This document shows positions 49,893-60,461 of a DNA stretch of 64,000 nucleotides, piece after piece. How positions within the stretch are numbered: position 1 is the stretch's first letter; each line of letters begins with the position of its first letter. The notes below the pieces were generated by a model. It saw only the letters and a program-made list of their open reading frames with translations, did no database searches and was not told where the DNA came from. Origin of the DNA: Lamellibrachia columna (lineage: Eukaryota; Annelida; Polychaeta; Sabellida; Siboglinidae); NCBI GenBank assembly GCA_963662155.1, contig OY759266.1:10181098-10245097 (forward strand), in the 5' to 3' direction. The position numbers and the translations under genes are program-made.

Positions 49893-50645
49893 ACATTCAT
49901 TTTAATAAAAGAGTTCATGTTTGTTGAAATCTTTGAAAAAATGTACTTTGATCATTAGATTCATTGGAACACTTTGATCATTAGATTTGTTGGGTAACTT
50001 TGATCATTAGATTCGTTGAGTAACATTGCTCATTGGATTCGTTGGGTAACTTTGCTCATTAGATTCGTTGAGTAACTTTGCTCATTAGATTCGTTGGGTA
50101 ACTTTGCTCATTAGATTCATTGGGTAACTTTGCTCACTAGATTCATTGGGTAACTTTGCTCATTAGATTCGTTGGGTAACTTTGCTCATTGTATTCATTG
50201 GGTAACTTTGCTCATTAGATTAATTGGATAGCTTTGATCATTAGATTCGTTGGTAACTTTGATCATTAGATTTGTTTGGTAACTTTGATCATTAGATTTG
50301 TTGGGTAACTTTAATCAGTAGATCCATTGGGTAACTTTGATCATTAGATTCATTGGATAACTTGTGAAGGTGTGAACAGCGTTATGCTATAGTAAAAAAG
50401 ATGGCCACTTTTGCTCTTTTTTTGCCATGTTTCAGTTCAACCAAACCAAAATTAATTGAATAGTTTGTCTGATGATTTCATAAAAATAACACATTTGCAC
50501 AAACAAGCTAGCATGTCGTAGTGGATACTAGAGCCAGTATGTCGTAGTGGATACTAGAACTAGCATGTCGTAGTGGATACTAGATAGGGTAAATTTGTTA
50601 TAAAATGGGGCTTAAACGAGATGAGCAAAAAATCAAATTGCAGAA
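49893..50645. repeat. Dispersed repeat R2 with two internal array expansions
   Basis: The same element as 19965-20345. Here the CATTAGAT..GGGTAACTT segment has become about 15 units of 26 bp (AACTTTGCTCATTAGATTCG plus TTGGGT, 49960-50360). The ATACTAGA segment has become three units of about 30 bp (AGCATGTCGTAGTGGATACT.., 50508-50585). The intervening sequence (GTCTGATGATTTCATAAAAA) is single copy in both. Confidence 0.8.
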
Positions 50646-51674
50646 GCAGCTTTAACATTCCCCTTGACATTTATTCTTCCAGCCAGGCCTAGTGTGCCAG
50701 CCAGTGTAACTAGGGATTAACCGCAGCCCAGGAGAAGGCAGTGCTGTACTGGTCAGGCAAGATAGCTCAATTTGTGCAGGGGGAATCTGTCTCCCTTGGC
50801 AAACTGACATGAGGGAAACATTTCACATGTTGAACTTTTGACATGATCCTTCATTCTTAATTAAGAGTGGGTCCATGTAATCTGTCTCTCTGATGTTAAT
50901 ATTTAATCAACTACGGTGAAGCTCTCTTACTAATTTTCAAGCTTGATCAGCGTGACAGTGTAAATTGGTGGAACCTACAGTGATGATTCAGAGACACGCA
51001 ACCAAATGTCTTGTGAATTGGAACCGTGACGTAATTCTGCAGCACAATGGCATCAGGTTTTTATTTTTCTACACAGATCTACATCATAATGATCCTTTGA
51101 TGGGGTAATTCCCAGTGCTGCCCTCTACTGAGCAAGAATGTTAGCTAATACAAGCAGTCAGGTGTTTTAGCTGCGTCAGTTTCTATCTGCTTGTGGGTAA
51201 CATTTTGTGTAGGAAAATCAACATTTATTTAATGTGAGTCAACCTGCAAGTTACTAATTTCAACTGCTTTGTCAGAACGCTACTACAATGAAATCTGGGC
51301 CGCTGTGTGTAAAAATATCACTGCTGTAAGAAGAGTGTTGTGTGATTGGATTGAATCATTGGTGTGGATGTGTTGTGGATATAGTGTGGATGTGTTGTGG
51401 AAATAGTTAAATGGATTGTTGGGGTGGACACATGTGTTGCAGATAGTTTGCAGATAGATATATATATATATTGTGTTAAACTATGTTAACTGACTATTCT
51501 GTATTATGTCGTGGTTTCCAAAAATGTTGACTAGTCAGCTTTTTCAAGACTATCATGTCATGGTAGCCAGCTGAAGGCGGTCAGTGCCAGTCGTCCTTAG
51601 TTGTTCTTTTTACATCTCTAATTAATGAGTTCGGACTGACATGAACGTAATCATCCGAGTCACGAGGGATACAC
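50646..51674. other. No recognised feature
   Basis: Mixed sequence. Minor duplication (GTGGATGTGTTGTGGA) near 51362-51400. Confidence 0.4.
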
Positions 51675-51800
51675 AGTCACCAATGTTGAGAGTTGAGTTT
51701 TTATCCCAAACATACTAGGCCCGGTGTGGATCTTAAACCGAGAACTCTGGCATATAAAGCAGATGTATTAACCATTACACTACCATGCCTCTGAAACAGT
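51675..51800 (-). mobile_element. tRNA-derived SINE head (family 3)
   Basis: On the minus strand, GGCATGGTAGTGTAATGG gives a good A box (51772-51782). GGTTTAAGATCC at 51728-51739 is a B box with one or two changes. The head differs from family 1 and 2 SINEs. It could also be a degraded tRNA pseudogene. Confidence 0.6.
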
Positions 51801-51989
51801 GGAATGTTTGTTGGTGGTGACAGATATGTTGTGGAACATATGGAGTGGATCTTGGAGCAGGAAGATATTATGGATCTGTAACTATTACAAGTGTGAAATA
51901 TCTTCTTGACTACAGCTGTTAAAATGTGTATTGCTGCAGAGCCAATGAAACTCCAGTTATAAATAGTCCTCTTCATATGCTGCTCGTAC

Positions 51990-52315
51990 TGTTAGTGGGA
52001 CACAGTAGTTCAGAGGTTAGAACGCCAGACTCTCAATCAAGAAGACGGTGTTCGAATCCTCTTGCTGCCATTTCAAAGCCACAGCTATTTTGTTCACTCT
52101 ACATTGCCTCAGTTGACTCACCTATATGCCTGGGTACCTGGCTATAGACAGTGGGACATATGTAAAAGAATAGTCTTTGTGCAGTAATTGCAGCATGGCT
52201 GAATGCTTCCCAGAGAAGTTGAGTTGGCGTTGGAATGAGCAGGTCTTCCAGGGGCTGAAGTGTAAAGCACTATGAGCAGTCCCAAAGACTGGATACTGCA
52301 CATTCTTGGAAATAA
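51990..52315 (+). mobile_element. tRNA-derived SINE (family 1), full length
   Basis: The A box region CAGTAGTTCAGAGGTTAGAA and B box GGTGTTCGAATCC (52047-52059) form the head. The body has CTACATTGCCTCAGTTGACT, the conserved GCTGAATGCTTCCCAGAGAA and a tail hairpin GCAGTCCCAAAGACTGG. This is the best copy for defining the family. Confidence 0.88.
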
Positions 52316-53274
52316 CCTTCTTTTTTAAGCTTATATTTTGTTAGAAATTTCATGTGTAATTTTATGCACAATTGTAGGCAGTACTTTTAGTTCATGCCAA
52401 AAAAAGAAAGACCATAGGCTTGGTAGTTTGTAGTTGGTGATGTCATGACCCACTTATTATGTCTGTGAGGGAAGACATGACAGAGGCGGTTGTCAAGCAT
52501 TGATGTCATTGTCATAATGGCCACACAGGAAAACAACTAACGAGTGAAACGTGGCAGATTCTGTCGTTTGCTGATGCAGGCTGTTTGGCTAATGGCGCCA
52601 CACAAGCACTAATCAATAGTAAAATTCTGTGGCTCCGTAATGCTTTCATTTTTGTCCTACTTAGAGAAAGCGTCCTTTTTAGGCTTGTTGCTGGCGGGCA
52701 CCTAGATGATTTCCGCAATTATCCAACTGCATTCCATTCCACTGACTGTTGCCATTAACGATGCGGGCAAACAGACTAGATAATCGAGTTAATCCTTTGT
52801 CGAGCGGGACTCTGTGGAAACAGGATCAGTGTTCGACTGGATCGGTCAATGAAGTCAGTGGCTGCGTGTAATGTATACACAGGCATCGGCCAGTGCTGTT
52901 TGGGCGTGCACAGACCCGTGACAGATAATCAGTGTTAATGTATCAATATAGAACAATTAATAATACTTTGATGTGGTGAGGCGTTGTTAGTGGATGATGC
53001 GGGCTGCTTTGATAGATTACTGATGCTCACTCGCAGCTTCCCGTTGTTGTGGTGTTAAGAAAAGAAGAAACATCAGATTAAATGGACCATTTTGCTAACA
53101 ACTTGCACAGGTTTATCTGCATTTAATGCCATAGTAGGAGAATAAGCTGGTGTTACCGTTAGTCCGGCTGTCAAATGAGATGTCTGTGAGCTGTGGCATC
53201 TCTGGGGTAGTTCTAATCAGACTGTCAGATATGTGGTGACTTGATTCTGAGATGGGTGCAACTCAGCTTGTGTG
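52316..53274. other. No gene; candidate conserved non-coding stretch 52550-52930
   Basis: The central part is repeat-free and balanced, with TAAT-type words (GGCTAATGGC, CACTAATCAATAG). Conservation is only a guess. Confidence 0.25.
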
Positions 53275-53710
53275 ATGCATGTTGTTGTATGGATGTCTTA
53301 ATTCAATGAAGGTTGTTGTATGGGTATCTTTAATGGAGGTTGTTGTGTGGACGTCTTTAATGGAGGTTGTTGTGTGGATGTATTTAATGGAGGTTGTGTG
53401 GATGTATTTAATGGAGGTTGTTGTGTGGATGTATTTAATGGAGGTTGTTGTGTGGAAGTATTTAACGGAGGTTGTTGTGTGGATATTTTCAATGGAGGTT
53501 GTTGTATGGATGTCAATGAAGGTTGTTGTGTGGATGTCCTTAATGAAGGTTATTGTGTGGATGTCTTCGATGAAGGTTGTTGTGTGGATGTCTTCAATGT
53601 AGGTTGTTGTGTGGATGTCCTTAATGAAGGTTGTTGTGTGGATGTCTTCAATGAAGGTTGTTGTATGGATGTCAATGAAGATTGTTGTGTGGATGTCTTC
53701 AGTGACTTGA
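53275..53710. repeat. 27-bp minisatellite, about 15 copies
   Basis: Units GGTTGTTGTGTGGATGTCTT plus TAATGGA, with 21- and 24-bp variants that keep a multiple of three. A Cys-Val-Asp-rich frame on the plus strand is therefore open but not a gene. Confidence 0.94.
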
Positions 53711-53743
53711 ATTGTTTCGGTAAAAAGGGTGAATAGGGGATGT

Positions 53744-53837
53744 TACTCTGTCGGTGAACCAAGGTGCACATCGTTCTGTAAGTTTTATGCTTTGGTGACT
53801 TTATTTTGAGGAGTTTCTTGCTCTGTGTGGTATGACA
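53744..53837. repeat. 94-bp direct repeat, left copy
   Basis: Starts TACTCTGTCGGTGAACCAAG and ends CTCTGTGTGGTATGACA. It is identical by eye to 54172-54265, and the SINE lies exactly between the copies. Confidence 0.95.
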
Positions 53838-54171
53838 CAGAGCAACTGGGGGGCAGCCGTGGCCTAGTGGTTAAGGTGTTGGACTCTAAATTCAAGGGTT
53901 GCGAGTTCAAGACCCACACTGGTCACAGTTCGTTTTCGAAGCTTAGGCAATTTCGTTTACCCTACTTTGCCTCAGTCTACTCAGCTGTAAATGAGTACAA
54001 ACACTGTTTGGAAGGTACCTGCGATGGACTAGTGTCCCGTCCAGGAGAGTCAGTATAACTGCACTCTAAGTTGCTTCGCACTATAGAAACCAGGTTTAAG
54101 CACTGGCCATATAAGCCTTCATGGCTTCCTAAGGCGTAATGCCTGGGGAATGACTTTACCTTACCTTTACC
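53838..54171 (+). mobile_element. tRNA-derived SINE (family 2), about 334 bp
   Basis: A box TGGCCTAGTGG (53860-53870) and B box GAGTTCAAGACC (53903-53914). The body has CTACTTTGCCTCAGTCTACT then CAGCTGTAAATGAGTAC, matching the central part of family 1 (CTACATTGCCTCAGTTGACT). The tail ends (TTACC)n. It is bounded by perfect 94-bp direct repeats. Confidence 0.88.
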
Positions 54172-54265
54172 TACTCTGTCGGTGAACCAAGGTGCACATC
54201 GTTCTGTAAGTTTTATGCTTTGGTGACTTTATTTTGAGGAGTTTCTTGCTCTGTGTGGTATGACA
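54172..54265. repeat. 94-bp direct repeat, right copy
   Basis: See the left copy. Sequence continues directly into the outer LINE (..GACAATGTACGTG), so this copy is probably the original target sequence. Confidence 0.95.
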
Positions 54266-55815
54266 ATGTACGTGAAGACATCAGGAATGTGTATTATGAC
54301 TGTCTTGGCTCTGTCTTCTGGAATCAACAACAGTGAATCTTCAAGCAGGCCCCGTGTGTTCAGCCATGGCCCTCCACTGCACCGCCATGAGTACCATCTG
54401 AAGTTGCAACACTGCACCAACACATTACCACCTAACCTTAAATTTGACTGTTCGAGCGCAACGAACAGGACAAACAACAAACAGAAACGTGGTTTGAGAG
54501 GAGGAGTGAGAAATAGACTCAAGAAAAGTTTTTTCAGACCCTGACTTCCAACAATGACACTTTCAAATGTGCACTCAATTCAAAACAAAATGGATGAATT
54601 ATCAACACTGATTGCTCATGGTTGTGACTACCGCAGAAATAGTCTAATCTGTTTTACTGAAACTCGGCTGACAGTATAGAATGGCGATTTTGAAATTGAA
54701 GGTTTTATAACCATATGATTTGACAGGGACAAGAAGAAAATAGAAAAAGTATTGGAGGTGGATTGTGCATATTAGTGAATGAAAAGTGGACCATCAATTT
54801 GTGTGTGCATGAGCGTGTCTGTGTGTGTGTGTGCGTGTCAGCACGAGATTGTACGAAATACTGACAGTGTCATTTTGACCTATCTATCTGCCACGAGAAA
54901 TAGGCTGGGTAACAATTGTCCTCGTTTACATTCCTGGTCCCGACAATATGCAGGCAGCCGAGTGTGTCGCCGAGTGATATAACAGGGCGGCTAGTAGATC
55001 AATTGACCAGGCCTTGTTCATGCTGGGCGACTTTAAAACATGCAACATTACCTGCCTTCTTTGAAATCTTTACCAGAGTGTGACGTATCCAACGTGTCTC
55101 AACATGACTATTGATCTCTGCTACATAAACATTCCTGATGCATTTCAATCACTGTGTAGGCCTGCGTTAGGATGGTTAGATCATAATGTGATCCACCTAG
55201 TTCCTAAATATAGGCAGATGTTGAAAAGAGAAAAACCCAGGACACACTGTACGAGTCTGGGACAGCGATAGCTCAGAGGCACTCAAGGGATGTTATGAAT
55301 GCAACTGATTGGCAAGTGTTTTTCGAAGGCTGTTCTGACAAACCAGACGAATTAACCGACACTGTCACATCTTACATTCAGTTCTGAAAGAAACAATCGT
55401 ACAAACAAAAACTGTAACTGTAAACATTTTCCCCAATAACAAGCTATGGCCTACCAAAGAGCTGAAAGATTTACTTAATGAGAACAAATGTAACAAGTTG
55501 TGCCAAACTTTTCCTGTCACACTGGTGACAGGCATCAATGGTGATGCTGTCAAATGCCTCTCCATCCATCCACATCCATTATATGCCACTTTCATAGAAA
55601 ATGTCTACCGTTATGCCGGTCTCTAAAAAACCTGGTGCCAGACAATTACATTACTTTCGACCAGTGGTGCTTACATCATTGCTAAGTGTATAGAGAGACT
55701 TGTCTGTAATCAACTGATCAAGTCTGTGTCTGATCACGTGGACCCCTACGGTTTGTGTAGAGAGGGATGTAGATGGTGCAACGTTAACTCATTTCAGTCT
55801 GATTTCAAGTCACTT
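54260..55815 (+). pseudogene. Rex1/Babar-like LINE, 5' segment
   Basis: ORF 54260-54544 is Arg/Asn-rich and precedes the endonuclease. NVHSIQNKMDELSTLI at about 54565 and SLICFTETRLT near 54645 are N-terminal endonuclease signatures. Further pieces in shifting frames: DLCYINIPDAF (about 55110), DHNVIH (about 55180), a PNNKLWPTKELKDLLNEN segment (about 55430-55485), and an RT-N segment with IAKCIERLVCNQLIKS (about 55675-55720). Many stops, and a short (TG)n inside. Assignment to the Rex1/Babar branch of the CR1 group is from motif memory. Confidence 0.78.
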
Positions 55816-57251
55816 TTTTTAACAAGATTTAACAAGATTGCCATCCCAAACAACAAGTTCCAGCTGGCAAGTGGACAAGGAAGCCATTGGCTTATCGAGA
55901 GTCCAAAAATTTTCTTATCTATGTGTAGCCCGTCTTTATCAGATATCTGTCAATTCTCTTTTTAAACATATTCACACTACTAGCATTTACACAGTCATTT
56001 GGCAGTTTGTTCCATTCATTTATCACCCTCTGTGAGAAAGAATACTTTCTCATGTCCAACCTACACTGCTCCTTAACTAATGCTGCTTTGTGTCCTCTGG
56101 TTCTATTGCCGTCTTTAAGTTTGAAGAACATATTCTTGTCAACATCCTCATAACCGTTCACTATTTTAAACACTTCTATTTGGTCTCCTCTTAGTCTCCT
56201 GGTCTCTAGTGTTGTCAAACCGCATTGTAATAAGTGGCTTTTGTAACTAAGGTCTCTCAATTCTGGAATAATTTTTAGCTCTTCGTTGTATTCTTTCTAG
56301 CTTGTCTATGTCCTTTTTACGATACAGCCTCCATACTTGAATACAATATTCCAAGTGTGGTCTAACTATTGCTTTGTACAGGGGTACAATTAGCTGTTTC
56401 TCCTTATATGTGATAGTTCTCCTAATTAGCCCTAGAATTTGATTTCCTTTCGAAGCGGCAATCCCACATTGCTCTGAAACTTTCATGTCTGCACTAAATA
56501 TTACTCCTAAGTCCTTTTCTTGTGTGGTTCTACCTAGTACAGCATCCCCCATTTTATATTCTTCGTCCATGTTTCCAAGTCCTATGTGCATGCATTTACA
56601 CTTCCCAAAATTCAGTAACATTTGCCATTTTTCTGACCATTTAACTAATTTATCTAGATCATCCTGTAAACTTTGTTTATCTGTAACATTAGTAACCTTT
56701 CTGAATACTTTTGTGTCATCTGCAAATTTCAGTACTTTGCTAGATATATCATCGTCCAAATCATTTATATATATTAAAAATAGTATAGGGCGTAATACTG
56801 ATCCCTGTGGTACCCCACTCAGAACAGATTTCAAGTTTGAAATCTCACTGTCTACTATTACTCTCTGTCTTCTGTATGTAAGCCACTCTTCTATCCAGTT
56901 GATTACATCATTACCTATTCCATGGGATTTTAGTTTAAGTTACAATCTTTGATGTGGCACTTTATCCAAAGCTTTCTGAAAATCTAAGTAGACAACATCC
57001 ACTGGTGACCCGTCATCTACCCACTTTGTAATTTCTTCCAAAAAACATAAGAGATTGGTTAGACTTGACCTTGCTTTTAGGAACCCATGTTGAGATGTAT
57101 TTATTAATTTATGTTTTACAAGGAATTCCACTATGTGGTCTCTAATTAATGTTTCGAGTAATTTACATACAACTGATGTTAAACTCACTGGTCTGTAATT
57201 TTCTGGCTTGTTCCTCGATCCATTCTTAAATAGCGGCGTAATGTTTGTTTA
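55816..57251 (-). pseudogene. 5'-truncated CR1-like LINE nested in the outer LINE
   Basis: Minus strand. It begins abruptly within the RT (NITPLFKNGSRNKPENYRPV near 57245) and continues with LTSVVCKLLETLI, YLDFQKALDKVPHQRL, SGVPQGSVL, FADDTKVF (catalytic FADD at 56715-56726), TTQEKDLGVIF, ASKGNQILGLIRR and PHLEYCIQVW, ending in WNKLPNDCVNASSVNMFKKR. Frames are 57188-56940, 56834-56247 and 56260-55919; only a few breaks separate them, so the copy is comparatively young. Its 3' end has two TCTTGTTAAA repeats. Flanking CACTT (55811-55815, 57252-57256) is a probable 5-bp target duplication. Confidence 0.88.
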
Positions 57252-57597
57252 CACTTCGACACTTCTAAAACAACTGTCCGTGTCCTTTTCATGGACTTTT
57301 CACCAGCCTTTAACACCGTGCAACCCCAGGTTCTGATTCAGAAGTTGTTGAGCTTTGAGGTAAATTTTTACCTTGTTCTGAGGATTAGGCAGTTTCCAAG
57401 CGACTGGCCACAACGTGTCAGACTGAACACCTGACTGTGCAGAGAACCCGTGCTGTCTAACGAACTCGTTCAAAATACTGGAGCTCCAAAAGGATGCGTT
57501 CTTTCTCCCAGTTTTTTCAATCTACTCAAACGAAATTTCGTGCAACTGTCTAATACTTACTCTTATCAAGTACACAGATGACATGGCCCTTGTGGGT
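57252..57597 (+). pseudogene. Rex1/Babar-like LINE, middle segment (RT core)
   Basis: Continues the outer LINE after the nested insertion: TVRVLFMDFSPAFNTVQP (RT motif A, near 57275-57325), GAPKGCVLSP (motif B, near 57480) and KYTDDMALVG (motif C, near 57566-57597). The catalytic box reads YTDD instead of YADD. One internal stop follows QRVRLNT. Confidence 0.85.
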
Positions 57598-59481
57598 CAG
57601 GCTCTTAGCCAGAAATAAAATGTTGCCACTCTTGAACTTTCTAAATAGTGTAACGTTAAACACGTGAACTTTCTTTCTAAACAGTGTAACGTTAAACACG
57701 TGAACTTTCTAAATAGTGTAACGTTAAACACGTGAACGTTCTTTCTAAATAGTGTAATGTTAAATACGTGAACTTTCTTTCTAAACAGTATAATGTTAAA
57801 CACGTGAACTTTCTTTCTAAATAGTGTAACGTTAAACACGTGAACTTTCTAAACAGTGTAACGTTAAACACGTGAACTTTCTTTCTAAGCAGTGTAACGT
57901 TAAACACTTGAACTTTCTTTCTAAGCAGCATAACATTTAACACATGAGCTTTCTTTCTAAACAGTATAATGCTAAACACATGAACAGCTTCCATGGAAGG
58001 CGTTTGCAACTATGCCAGCCATTATTGGCCCAATTGGTTTATTTCACTGGCAGACCAATGCTGGTTGTCAATGCACGTGTAGCACATTTTTTTAGTAAGC
58101 AAATGTCAGTTGAGCCAATGCCAGCCATTATTGGCTTAATTGGGTTTTTTAAATGGCACGCCAATTCCATTTTAGCCATTATTGGCCCAATCAAGTCTTG
58201 CTTGCTGTGCAAAAGGTTGGTTTCACCTGTACAATAGTCACAACTTTGCGTACATTTAAACCTTAGTATTTAATCTAGTTAAAAAAAATAATGAAGCTAA
58301 AACGTGATATGATAATGAAAAATACTGAAAATTATTACTTTGTCAAATCTACATAATAAATAAAGAGCCAAAACAGTCATGAAGGTTAATAAAAAAGTAA
58401 TTTGGAACTTTATTTAAATATATATAAACGTGGAAGTAATACTTGCAATGTCTTAAGTATGTGCCTGCAAATATGTCTAACATGAACACATATGATTGCA
58501 ATCACACTCAAAATGGAATTCAAGATGGAACATGTAGTAAAATCACCTATAGGATTTGATATTTTGTTGTAATCTGTTGATTGTATAAAAACACAAAATG
58601 CATCTATCCAAAATATTTTGTTCAACATGAATCCACAGGCATTGTACCTGCATTTCAAATAAAAATAAATTGGAATTTCAGCTCCATGGCCATATAGCAT
58701 TTCTGGCTGCTAAAATAGGCCACTTTTAACAAAGTACCAACTTTTGGAGATCAGTATCTCATAAACTAATCACGATAGACACTTCAAACTTCTCAGTTCC
58801 TAGATTTATAGGTGTGTTATTAATCCAAATAAGATTTATTTGTGTTCTAACATGTTTTTTCATTGAATATCGGTCTAAAATCATTCGTTGGCCCAATTTC
58901 GCACCGTAAAAACACAACTTCAGTGGCAGATTATGGGAGAACTAGTATATGGAAGTGGAACTATAGTGTGTATGTTACTATCTACATATGATGGAGAATA
59001 AACACTCCTTTTCTCAGAGTTCTTGAACGAATAGGTTTTGAGTTATTGGTATTTTAAGTAGAACAGGAAATCTTCATGATTTCAAAAAAATGGCAAAAAT
59101 TACAGAATCCACAAATATTTAAATGGTCATAACTCAGAAACTATTCAAGCTACAGCCATATGGTTTGACATGTGTGATTATATTGACTTGTGGATTAATT
59201 GATCGTTTTTTTTTATAAAAAAATTTGAGTGCAACATGCCTTGGGTAATCTGAGATGGAATACCCCAATAGTCTTATAGATCGGCGGTATTCACTATTCT
59301 GCTGCCGATAACATTCGTTGAATCACAACGCTGTGCACTAAGATTAAGTTCCAAAAAAATATTATGAAAAAATCTCATCTTGTGAAAAGACAAACCCGTC
59401 TTGTATTTTATTTGACCCGTCTTTGTTAGACATTTGCCCTTGTCTTCCAGACGGACAGATAGATCCCTGGCTAAGGGCCTG
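57598..59481. mobile_element. hAT-like DNA transposon, non-autonomous, 1.88 kb
   Basis: The left end CAGGCTCTTAGCCAG (57598-57612) matches the complement of the right end (59467-59481) at 14 of 15 positions. Both flanks are TTGTGGGT (57590-57597, 59482-59489), a perfect 8-bp target duplication, the hAT hallmark. Excising one copy restores the outer LINE frame (..ALVG+RLKYEFSLSQYY..). The interior holds a 36/30-bp array (57615-57990), two GCCATTATTGGC blocks (about 58018, 58128) and AT-rich sequence, but no transposase. Confidence 0.92.
57615..57990. repeat. 30/36-bp minisatellite, about 11 copies, inside the hAT element
   Basis: Units TAGTGTAACGTTAAACACGT plus GAACTTTCTTTCTAAA, with or without a TTTCTT hexamer. 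Frames on the minus strand (VFNVTLFRKK repeats) are artefacts. Confidence 0.93.
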
Positions 59482-59489
59482 TTGTGGGT

Positions 59490-60110
59490 CGTCTCAAATA
59501 TGAGTTCTCTCTTTCTCAGTATTACCTGCAGATTGATGCCTTAACGGTTTAAGTCCAGCTTTCTTGAGCTGAACATTTCTAAAACTAAATAGTTAGTCCT
59601 TGGAGGGGGAGGACTAGAAAGGAACCAAGACCAATCTCCATAGATAATCAAGAAATTGAAATAGTAAATAGTTTCAAATACCTGGGTACTGTAATTGGTC
59701 AAAACTTGACATTCTGTGACTGTGTAGATTACATGTACATGAAAAGTGAACAGCGTCTTTTTCTCTTGAGAAAATTGAAATGTTTTGATGTCAGTCAGCA
59801 GATTCTTGAAATGGTGTACAGAAGGTAGATAGAAAGCATTCTCTCATTCAATATCATAACTTGGTATGGTAATGTTACAACTAAAAATAAAACAAGACTA
59901 CTCCATATTGTCAACACGGCCAACAAATTGATTAGCTGTGATCAGAGACAATTGTCCAGCCTATATAATGTAGTGCTTAAAAGTAAAGCCACGTGACATA
60001 TCCTCTCTTCCCAGCCTTTCAGAAACTCCCATCAGGAAGGCACTTAATTAAAAGTACCACTAGCAAAAAAAATTTCTTTTCAAATTTTATTACAGGCAGT
60101 GCAATGTATA
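59490..60110 (+). pseudogene. Rex1/Babar-like LINE, 3' segment
   Basis: Resumes directly after the hAT target duplication: FSLSQYYLQIDALT, RPISIDNQEIEIVNSFKYLG, QRLFLLRKLKCFDVSQQILE, NIITWYGNVTTKNKT, HIVNTANKLI and a final KVPLAKKISFQ. These are the thumb and C-terminal parts of the ORF2. Several stops are present. It ends about 100 bp before the host exon at 60211. Confidence 0.85.
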
Positions 60111-60210
60111 CTTAAAGAGACATTTCCATTTTTAAAGTTTTTGAATCTATTAAGGGAGAGTTTCAAAGTGATTGTTATGCTTATAATATTGAATGTTTCG
60201 TCTGTTTCAG

Positions 60211-60417
60211 GAAGATGCTAGAAGATGGGGGCAGAGGAGAGTAAAGGAGCTGTGAGTGTGAGCGGGAGGGGAGAGGCTGCCGACCAGGGATGGGGAGATC
60301 TCGGGGGAGCTACTGCGGCGGTTGTCTTCCCCAACTCTTGTGGTCAGTTGTCCGAGGCAATGGCTTGGACGCTCCTTCATCAGTGTACACTGGACAACTG
60401 GAAGGATGGACATGCAG
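60211..60417 (+). CDS. Unknown-function protein, first coding exon
   Basis: A strong acceptor (TTTCGTCTGTTTCAG) precedes 60211, so at least one upstream 5'UTR exon exists. An in-frame TAG at 60219 fixes ATG 60225 as the start (A at -3, G at +4). The exon encodes 64 residues plus one base and ends at CATGCAG|GTTGGT. The protein begins MGAEESKG, fitting the MGxxxS/T N-myristoylation pattern, is Gly/Ala/Ser-rich for about 30 residues, then has FPNSCGQLSEAMAWTLLHQC. A 9-codon upstream frame (60215-60244) overlaps the start out of frame. Splicing to 63197 is phase 1 and reads through perfectly. I do not recognise the family. Confidence 0.85.
60215..60244 (+). promoter_or_regulatory. Short uORF overlapping the start codon
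   Basis: ATG at 60215, five bases after the acceptor, opens nine codons and stops at 60242-60244, overlapping the main ATG at 60225 in a different frame. If the upstream exon adds no other ATG, initiation here would reduce translation of the main frame. Confidence 0.4.
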
Positions 60418-60461
60418 GTTGGTAATGGCTCAGATAATCTCTTAATGGTGAGACCATTGCT

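Noticed and set aside
51720..51790. Functional tRNA gene on the minus strand
   Set aside because: The B box deviates and the arms do not form a full cloverleaf; a SINE head or tRNA pseudogene is more likely.
53279..53771. Cys-rich repetitive frame resembling a small Cys-repeat or toxin-like protein
   Set aside because: Encoded by a 27-bp minisatellite; no signal peptide and no conserved cysteine framework.
57597..58009. Minus-strand VFNVTLFRKK repeat protein
   Set aside because: It lies wholly in the minisatellite inside the hAT-like element.
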